From: Deltaproteobacteria bacterium
GTDB taxonomy: Bacteria; Myxococcota_A; UBA9160; SZUA-336
Assembly (NCBI GenBank): GCA_030624945.1
Contig: JAUXJB010000002.1
Coordinates: 1-22,002 of the forward strand
Direction: 5' to 3'
Length of the DNA stretch: 22,002 nucleotides
A program made the translations under genes and the position numbers. Of the stretch, positions 15,041 to 20,264 are shown piece after piece; positions within the stretch are counted from its first letter, which is position 1, and each line of letters starts with the position of its first letter. Below the pieces are notes generated by a model that saw only the letters and a list, made by a program, of their open reading frames with translations, was not told the origin of the DNA and ran no database searches.

Positions 15041-16217
15041 GGAAAGCCTCCCAGATCAGGTCGTGCACCTGCGGCCGCAGCTCGAAGCGACTCCGCTTGG
15101 CAACGAGGTGCACGCGGTTCGCGAGCATCACGACGATCCAGCCGCGTTCGAGGTCGATCCACAGGCTCGTACCCGTGAAGCCCGTGTGCCCGATCGAGTG
15201 GCTGGAGAAGTACTGACCCGAGGTCGACCGGCCGGCGGTAGGCGTGTCCCAGCCCAGTGCCCAGTCGCTGGCCTCCGTGAGCTGCTGACGGCGGAAGAAC
15301 TCGAGGGCGAGCTCGGCGGGAAAGATCTCGCTCTGGCCGCGGCTGGCGGCCAGCATCTCCCGCCCGAAGCGCAGCACGTCGGCCGCCGTACCGAAGAGCC
15401 CCGCGTGGCCCGCGATGCCTCCCATGGCCCACGCGTTGGGATCGTGCACCTCGCCCCAGAGGATCCGGTCGCGCCAGGCGCAGTCCTCGGTCGCGGCCAC
15501 CCGCTCGACCGTCCCCGCGGACCCGACCCGGCGGAAGCCCGTGTCGACCATGCCCAGGGGCTCGTAGACGCGCCGCTGGCAGAACGTGTCGAGCCCCTCT
15601 TGCGCGAGCTCCGCCACGATCTCTCCCAGCACGATGAAGTCGAGATCCCCGTAGACAAAGGCGTCGCCCGGCTCGTACACGGGTGCGCTGCGCAGGGTCC
15701 GATTGACGATCGAGTCTCGGCCCGCGGGCTGGGCCAGCAGCGTCTCCCCCGTCTTGTGCTCGCGCTCGCGCAAGTCGGCGTAGTACGCCCGCCAGGGCCG
15801 GAGTCCGGAGCAGTGGGCCAGGAGCTGGCGGACGCTGATCTTCTCCTTGCCGCGCTCTGCGAACACCGGCAGGATCTCGCAGACGGGCTGGTCCAGCGCC
15901 AGCTTTCCCTCCGCAACCAGCAGCATCAGCGCCGGGGTGGTCGCCATGACCTTGGTGAGCGACGCCAGGTCGTAGATGGTGTCCGGCCTGGCCTCGTAAC
16001 GCTCCGGCGAGAGAACCGCCGCTCCGTGAACTCCCCGGTAGCTGAGCTCTTGACCGGGGTAGAACCCGCTCGGCGAATCCGTACCGACCGTCCCCTCCCC
16101 CGCCGGCCCGCACAGCACGGACTCGACGACGCTGCTCGCGAGCTCGCCCCGCTCGATCGCGCGCTCGATCGCGCGATCCACCTTCGCGAGCTTCCTGCGC
16201 ACGGCGGCGAGCTTCAA
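15030..16217 (-). CDS. Serine hydrolase of the class C beta-lactamase/penicillin-binding fold
   Basis: A 395-residue serine hydrolase of the beta-lactamase family. The SxxK nucleophile motif is SLTK (Ser86, Lys89) in YDLASLTKVMAT. The second motif is Tyr189-Gly190-Asp191, in place of the YxN of true beta-lactamases. The third is His344-Thr-Gly346 (HTGFTG), in place of KTG. This combination is common in esterase, D-aminopeptidase and peptidase members rather than antibiotic-hydrolysing ones. No signal peptide or lipobox is visible at the N-terminus (MKLAAVRRKLAKVDRAIERA), so a cytoplasmic location is likely. Its ATG overlaps the LD-carboxypeptidase stop (ATGA) and it overlaps mpl by 11 nt, implying a role in murein peptide recycling; substrate unknown. 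Confidence 0.85.
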   Translation of the reverse strand: MKLAAVRRKLAKVDRAIERAIERGELASSVVESVLCGPAGEGTVGTDSPSGFYPGQELSYRGVHGAAVLSPERYEARPDTIYDLASLTKVMATTPALMLLVAEGKLALDQPVCEILPVFAERGKEKISVRQLLAHCSGLRPWRAYYADLREREHKTGETLLAQPAGRDSIVNRTLRSAPVYEPGDAFVYGDLDFIVLGEIVAELAQEGLDTFCQRRVYEPLGMVDTGFRRVGSAGTVERVAATEDCAWRDRILWGEVHDPNAWAMGGIAGHAGLFGTAADVLRFGREMLAASRGQSEIFPAELALEFFRRQQLTEASDWALGWDTPTAGRSTSGQYFSSHSIGHTGFTGTSLWIDLERGWIVVMLANRVHLVAKRSRFELRPQVHDLIWEAFLAA

Positions 16218-17152
16218 GCGCCCTCCTCCACGACCGGGTCTACCAGAGCCAGCGTCCCGCGATCGCCATCGAGCTCCGCGGTGATCCCCACGCCGAGCGC
16301 GCGATTGTCCGCAACGTGCCCGAAGGGCAAATCCAGGGCGATCGGTCCCCCGACCTCGGCCTGCAGGATCTCGGCGACCACGTCCCGGGCCGCGACCTGA
16401 GGGTAGCGCTCGTCGACGCAGTCCACGAGCTGTCCTACCGCCACGCCCCGGGCCTGCTTGAGCTTGCCCGCCTCTCGCAGCTGCAGGAGGCAGCGATCGA
16501 TCGCGTACGGCTTCTCCCCCACCTCCTCGAAGAACAGAATGGCTCCACGGGTGTCCACCTCCCAGGGCGTACCGAGGCTGCCGGCGAGCATGGTCAGGTT
16601 CCCACCGACCAGGGGGCCCCGCACCCGCCCGCCCCGGAGGAGCTCCCCCTCCAACGGGACCAGGGCCTCGGGACCCCCGCGCAGGACCTCGAGCAGACGC
16701 GCGCGCGCGGGCAGAGTCGCATCGCTGCGCTCCAGCATGGGGCCGTGCACCGAGGCCAGACCGGCGCAGCGCCGCAGCCAGAGCAAGAGCAGCGTCGCAT
16801 CGCTGTAGCCCACGAAGAGCTTCCGGGCGCGCCGGATCTCCACCGGGTCCAGCTGGGGCAGCAGGCGTCCCACCCCGTAGCCCCCCCGCGCCAGCACGAT
16901 CGCGCGCACCTCAGGCGCTCGGATCAGCTCGAGCAGATCCGCGAGCCTCTCCCGATCGGTGCCCGCCAGGAAGCCGGAGCGGGCCCGCAGGTTCTCGCCG
17001 CAGCGCGTCCGATAGCCCGCCTCGTCGAGCCAGTGGAGCCCTTCCTCGAGCGGGCTGTCGTCCACCGGGCCCGACGGCGCGCAGATTCCGATGGTGGACC
17101 CCGGTGGCAGCGAGAGCGGTCTCTTCAACGCGCGCCCGCGCGAGAGCCGCAT
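16214..17152 (-). CDS. ldcA: LD-carboxypeptidase (S66 family, LdcA/MccF-like)
   Basis: A 312-residue S66 serine peptidase that by family removes the terminal D-Ala from L,D-linked murein tetrapeptides in the cytoplasm. The N-terminus has IGICAPSGPVD (21-31). RGGYGVGRLLPQLD (89-102) is conserved. The nucleophile is Ser117 in GYSDATLL, the catalytic Glu is most likely Glu209 in LFFEEVGEKPYAIDR, and the His is His279 in PFGHVADN. No signal peptide is seen, consistent with cytosolic recycling. MccF-like microcin immunity peptidases share the fold, but the Mpl neighbour favours murein recycling. Its ATG shares one base with the dnaB stop (TGATG), so translation is coupled. Confidence 0.9.
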   Translation of the reverse strand: MRLSRGRALKRPLSLPPGSTIGICAPSGPVDDSPLEEGLHWLDEAGYRTRCGENLRARSGFLAGTDRERLADLLELIRAPEVRAIVLARGGYGVGRLLPQLDPVEIRRARKLFVGYSDATLLLLWLRRCAGLASVHGPMLERSDATLPARARLLEVLRGGPEALVPLEGELLRGGRVRGPLVGGNLTMLAGSLGTPWEVDTRGAILFFEEVGEKPYAIDRCLLQLREAGKLKQARGVAVGQLVDCVDERYPQVAARDVVAEILQAEVGGPIALDLPFGHVADNRALGVGITAELDGDRGTLALVDPVVEEGA

Positions 17153-18606
17153 CAGAACGGCGACTCCACATCCCCTCCACCGCCACCCCAGCTCTCGGGC
17201 TCCGGACCGGGGTCGAAGCCAGTCTCGACCGGAGGGGCGGCATCCCGGCCCGCCAGGTTGTGGAAGCGGGCGAAGCGCTTCTCGAACTGGAGCCTCACCG
17301 TGCCGATCGGCCCGTTCCGCTGCTTGGCGATGATCACCTCCGCGATGCCCTGGTCGGGACTGTCCTCGTCGTAGACCTCGTCGCGGTAGATGAACACCAC
17401 GTGGTCCGCGTCCTGCTCGATCGCTCCCGACTCGCGCAGATCCGCGAGCTGCGGCCGCTTGTCCGGGCGGTTCTCCGGTCCGCGATTCAGCTGGGAGAGG
17501 GCGATCACCGGGATGTCGAGATCCTTGGACAGGAGCTTGAGCGAGCGACTGATGTCCGCGACCTGCTGCTCGCGGCGCTCCCGCTCCTGACGGCCCTGGA
17601 TGAGCTGGATGTAGTCCACGATGAGCAGCGTCAGGTTCTGCTCGCGGTGGAGGCGGCGGGCGCGGGCCGAGATGTCGCTCACCGTGACGGCCATGCTGTC
17701 GTCCAGATAGAGTCGCGCGCCCTCGAGGATGGTGGCCGCGCGGGTGAGGCGCTTCCAGTCCTCGTCCGAGAGCATCCCGTTCTGAAAGCGTATGTTGTCG
17801 ACCTGGGCTTCCGAGAGCAGGAGGCGCAGCACCAGCTCGCGCTTGGTCATCTCGAGGGAGAAGAAGCCGACGCAGCCGTTGTCGTCCACGGCGTGGTTGC
17901 GCGCCACGCTCAGCGCCAGGGCGGTCTTCCCCATGCTGGGTCGTCCTGCGATGACCATCAGCTCGCCGCCCTGGATCCCACCGGTCTTGCTGTCGAAGTC
18001 ATCGAACCCGGTGCGCACGCCGGTGACCTCTCCGGCCTGCACGCGCTCGATCCAGTCGAACGTTCCCTGCATCTCGTCGCGCATCGAGGTGAAGACGGAG
18101 CCGGCATGACCCACGGCGATCTGCAGCACCTCGCGCTCCGCGAGCTCGAGGAGCTCGTCCACCGGCTGCAGCCCGGCGTAGCCGCGCGAGGCGACCTCTT
18201 CACAGGTGCGGATCAGCGCCCGCGCGATGGACTTCTCGCGCAGGATCTGCGCGTGGTGCTCTATGTGCGCCGCCGTCGGGACGGCGTCGGCTATCCGACT
18301 CAGGAAGGCGACGCCGCCGATCTGATCGAGCAGGCCGCGCTCTTCCAGGTAGCTGCGCAGCGTGATCAGCGTGGCGGCCTGCTGCTTGGCGGCCAGATCG
18401 GCGCAGGCCTCGTAGAGAATGCGGTGACGCGGGAGGTCGAAGACAGCCGAGGAGAGCTTGTCCTCGACCTTGAAGTAGGAATCGTGGTCGAGGATGAGCG
18501 CGCCCAGCACGGCGCGCTCCGCCTCGTGATCGGACGGGATGGCGCGCAGCGTCTCCTCCGCACGCGGCGGGCTAGCTCCGGTCCTGGGCTCCGTCTCGAA
18601 CGCCAA
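17152..18606 (-). CDS. dnaB: Replicative DNA helicase DnaB
   Basis: A 484-residue hexameric helicase that unwinds DNA ahead of the replisome. The N-terminal domain spans about 20-130 (DHEAERAVLGALILD) and is followed by a linker helix. The RecA-like domain has Walker A GRPSMGKT (221-228) and a Walker B strand LTLLIVDYIQLIQG (Asp331). The arginine-finger region and C-terminal strands follow. There is no intein. The tail from about 460 is low-complexity (PEPESWGGGGGDVESPF). The start appears to be TTG at 18604-18606, with GGGGAG a few nt upstream; no other plausible in-frame start precedes the conserved domain. It lies 39 nt after rplI and overlaps the LD-carboxypeptidase start. Confidence 0.96.
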   Translation of the reverse strand: MAFETEPRTGASPPRAEETLRAIPSDHEAERAVLGALILDHDSYFKVEDKLSSAVFDLPRHRILYEACADLAAKQQAATLITLRSYLEERGLLDQIGGVAFLSRIADAVPTAAHIEHHAQILREKSIARALIRTCEEVASRGYAGLQPVDELLELAEREVLQIAVGHAGSVFTSMRDEMQGTFDWIERVQAGEVTGVRTGFDDFDSKTGGIQGGELMVIAGRPSMGKTALALSVARNHAVDDNGCVGFFSLEMTKRELVLRLLLSEAQVDNIRFQNGMLSDEDWKRLTRAATILEGARLYLDDSMAVTVSDISARARRLHREQNLTLLIVDYIQLIQGRQERERREQQVADISRSLKLLSKDLDIPVIALSQLNRGPENRPDKRPQLADLRESGAIEQDADHVVFIYRDEVYDEDSPDQGIAEVIIAKQRNGPIGTVRLQFEKRFARFHNLAGRDAAPPVETGFDPGPEPESWGGGGGDVESPF

Positions 18607-18615
18607 ACCTCTCCC

Positions 18616-18645
18616 CCACGGAAGGCACAGTGTACACCACCGTGG
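18616..18645 (-). promoter_or_regulatory. Hairpin in the rplI-dnaB spacer
   Basis: CCACGG (18640-18645 on the minus strand) and CCGTGG (18616-18621) form a 6-bp inverted repeat. It starts directly after the rplI stop and ends just before the dnaB ribosome-binding site. Its 18-nt loop contains the self-complementary octamer GTGTACAC and a -10-like TACACT. It could attenuate dnaB relative to the ribosomal genes or contain an internal promoter. No T-run follows, so a classical terminator is unlikely. Confidence 0.35.
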
Positions 18646-19215
18646 CTACTCGTCGGAGAACGTGTCCTCGTCGGAATCTTCGTCCGAGCCTTCGCCCTCG
18701 GCCCCGTCGGATTCCGCCGCTTCGAGCTCCGGTGTCTCGACCTCGTCGGGCTCGGGGATGCCGGCGGAGACCACCTTGACGGCGAGCTCGGCGATCACCT
18801 CCCGGTGGAGTCGCACGGACACGGTGTGGTCTCCCACCTGCTTGATGGCCTCCCCGAGCTCGATCTTGCGACGGTCGATCTGGAAGCCCGCCTCGGCGAG
18901 GCGGCCCGCGATATCGGCGTTGGTCACGGATCCGAACAGCCTGCCCTCGGAGCTCGCCTGCATCTCGAAGGCGAGGTCGACCGTGGCCAGGCCGCGAGCC
19001 ACCTCCTCCTGGACGGACATCTCCTTGCGCTGCTTCTCCGAGACCATGCGGCGCTGGTGCTCGATCTGCTTGACGCGCCCCGGCGTCGCCAGCATCGCCT
19101 TGCCCTGCGGGAGCAGGAAATTGCGACCGAAGCCGGCGCGCACCTTCACCACGTCACCGGCCTCGCCCAGCTTCGGGATGTCCTCGGTGAGGATGACCTG
19201 CATGGATCCCGCCAT
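18646..19215 (-). CDS. rplI: 50S ribosomal protein L9 with acidic C-terminal tail
   Basis: A two-domain ribosomal protein at the base of the L1 stalk. The N-terminal 23S-binding domain is MQVILTEDIPKLGEAGDVVKVRAGFGRNFL (5-34), followed by the long connecting helix and the C-terminal domain (about 80-150). Ordinary L9 is about 148 residues. This one continues for 37 residues (153-189), of which 18 are Asp or Glu. Met5 (ATG 19201-19203) aligns with the usual L9 N-terminus and may be the true start instead of 19215. Gene order rpsF-rpsR-rplI-dnaB is conserved in many bacteria. The spacer to rpsR is 9 nt. Confidence 0.95.
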   Translation of the reverse strand: MAGSMQVILTEDIPKLGEAGDVVKVRAGFGRNFLLPQGKAMLATPGRVKQIEHQRRMVSEKQRKEMSVQEEVARGLATVDLAFEMQASSEGRLFGSVTNADIAGRLAEAGFQIDRRKIELGEAIKQVGDHTVSVRLHREVIAELAVKVVSAGIPEPDEVETPELEAAESDGAEGEGSDEDSDEDTFSDE

Positions 19216-19224
19216 TCCCGCTCG

Positions 19225-19500
19225 CTATTGATGCGCCGTGGTGAAGGGGATCAGCGAGAGGTGGCGCGCTCGCTTGATCTCCACGGTGAGCCTGCGCTGG
19301 TGCTTGGCGCAGTTTCCGCTGATCCGCCGAGGGATGATCTTGCACCGCTCGGTCAGGAAAATCCGTAGCGTCTTCGAGTCCTTGTAATCCAGCTCCAGGG
19401 TGGCGTCCGCGCAGAAGCGGCACATCTTGTTGCGGCTGAACATGCGCCGTCCACCGCGACGCCTCTTTCGCGTGGGCCTCTTTGCAATGATCTCGGGCAC
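19225..19500 (-). CDS. rpsR: 30S ribosomal protein S18 (zinc-binding form)
   Basis: A 91-residue S18, partner of S6 on the platform of the small subunit. It has a basic N-terminus ([13 protein letters not shown]) and the core [23 protein letters not shown]. Cys27/Cys30 (MCRFC) and Cys64/His67 (GNCAKH) form a complete CxxC...CxxH zinc site. This marks it as the 'C+' form that most E. coli-type S18 proteins have lost. The GTG at 19498-19500 is supported by AGGAG a few nt upstream. The gap to rpsF is 9 nt. Confidence 0.96.
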   Translation of the reverse strand: MPEIIAKRPTRKRRRGGRRMFSRNKMCRFCADATLELDYKDSKTLRIFLTERCKIIPRRISGNCAKHQRRLTVEIKRARHLSLIPFTTAHQ

Positions 19501-19509
19501 GCTTCGCTC

Positions 19510-20163
19510 CTACTTCTCGTCCTCGTCGACCTCGAGCTTCTCGTCCTCAGCGACCGCGAGCTTCTCGCCCTGGCTAACCTCGAGCTTCTCGTCCTCGCTG
19601 ACCGCGGGCTTCTCGTCCTCGCCGACCGCGGGCCCCTTGTCCTCGCCGACCGCGAGCTCCTTGCCCTCGCTGACCCCGGGCCTCTCGTCCTCGCTGACCG
19701 CGAGCTCGGGCGCCCCGCCGTCCTCTTTCTCCAGCCCGGCCTGGCGCTCGGCCTCCATCCTGGCCCGTTCCTGCTCACGCTCCGCCTCGAGGCGCGCGCG
19801 CTCCTCCTGACGCCGGGCCAGCTCTGCTGCCTGCTCCGCGGCCTCGCTGATCCGAGCCTCCACGTCCTTCACGCTGTCGTCCACCTGGACGCTGAGGAAG
19901 CGCAGCACGTCGGGGTCGAGCCGAAGTCCGCGCTCGAGCTCGCTGATCTCGGAGCCCTCGCCCAGAAAGTTCAGCTGGAAGTAGTGACCCTTCTGGAACT
20001 TGCGGATCTCGTAGGCGAGCTTGCGTTTGCCCCAGTCGTCGCGAAGCAAGACCCGCGCACTACCCGAGCCCTCTATGAACTCATCTGCGCGAGAGTGGAT
20101 CTCTTGCTCGCGTTCGGGTGTCGCGTCCGGCTGAATGACGTAGATGAGCTCGTATTCGCGCAC
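19510..20163 (-). CDS. rpsF: 30S ribosomal protein S6 with long repetitive C-terminal extension
   Basis: Residues 1-96 are a normal S6 ferredoxin-like domain (MREYELIYVIQPDATPE, WGKRKLAYEIRKFQKGHYFQLNF, LRLDPDVLRFLSVQVD). The remaining 120 residues are extra. Residues 101-145 form a highly charged, probably helical or coiled-coil segment rich in Ala, Glu and Arg. Residues 153-216 are eight consecutive octapeptides of the pattern [KE][LP]xV[SG]ED[EK]. E. coli S6 is about 131-135 residues, so this protein is roughly 80 longer. The GTG at 20161-20163 has GGGAGG at 20175-20180, a 10-nt spacer. It is the first gene of the operon through efp. The tail should be solvent-exposed, because the S6 C-terminus is at the subunit surface. 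Confidence 0.95.
   Translation of the reverse strand: MREYELIYVIQPDATPEREQEIHSRADEFIEGSGSARVLLRDDWGKRKLAYEIRKFQKGHYFQLNFLGEGSEISELERGLRLDPDVLRFLSVQVDDSVKDVEARISEAAEQAAELARRQEERARLEAEREQERARMEAERQAGLEKEDGGAPELAVSEDERPGVSEGKELAVGEDKGPAVGEDEKPAVSEDEKLEVSQGEKLAVAEDEKLEVDEDEK
19516..19707 (-). repeat. Eight 24-bp tandem repeats inside rpsF
   Basis: Eight contiguous 24-bp units with no indels encode octapeptides ELAVSEDE, RPGVSEGK, ELAVGEDK, GPAVGEDE, KPAVSEDE, KLEVSQGE, KLAVAEDE and KLEVDEDE. The valine at position 4 is invariant, and an acidic residue occurs at positions 6-8 of nearly every unit. The DNA units are diverged yet strictly in phase, so they are old enough to have accumulated changes while the reading frame and pattern were kept. 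One Lys and the stop codon follow. Confidence 0.95.
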
Positions 20164-20186
20164 CGCGCAGCGTCCTCCCGGTCAGG

Positions 20187-20206
20187 GGCCCCGGAGTGCC
20201 GGGACC
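20187..20206 (-). promoter_or_regulatory. Stable hairpin in the rpsF leader
   Basis: In the minus-strand RNA, GGUCCCGG-CACU-CCGGGGCC folds into an 8-bp stem (one G-U pair) with a 4-nt loop. It lies 6 nt upstream of the rpsF Shine-Dalgarno (20175-20180), within the 101-nt hppA-rpsF spacer. No T-run follows, so it is less likely to be an hppA terminator. Position suggests a translational control structure; binding by the S6:S18 complex, as known for rpsF leaders in other bacteria, is only an inference. Confidence 0.4.
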
Positions 20207-20264
20207 GAGGATGTGGTGCTCCGTTCTGGAGGGGGCGCAGTGTAGCCCCGCAGCGCCGCCGTCG

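Noticed and set aside
13559..15178. A 539-codon open frame on the plus strand opposite mpl
   Set aside because: It mirrors the mpl coding frame, has no recognisable motif and no ribosome-binding site, and crosses the efp/mpl and mpl/hydrolase junctions.
17104..19368. A 754-codon open frame on the plus strand opposite dnaB and rplI
   Set aside because: It is antisense to two unmistakable genes, lacks any recognisable domain, and has the composition of a G+C-rich shadow frame (repetitive Leu/Glu/Asp/Arg). Long antisense frames are expected at this base composition.
19516..19707. Considered whether the 24-bp repeats are a CRISPR-like or non-coding satellite array
   Set aside because: There are no spacers, the units are contiguous, and they stay in the rpsF frame with a conserved amino-acid pattern up to the stop codon.
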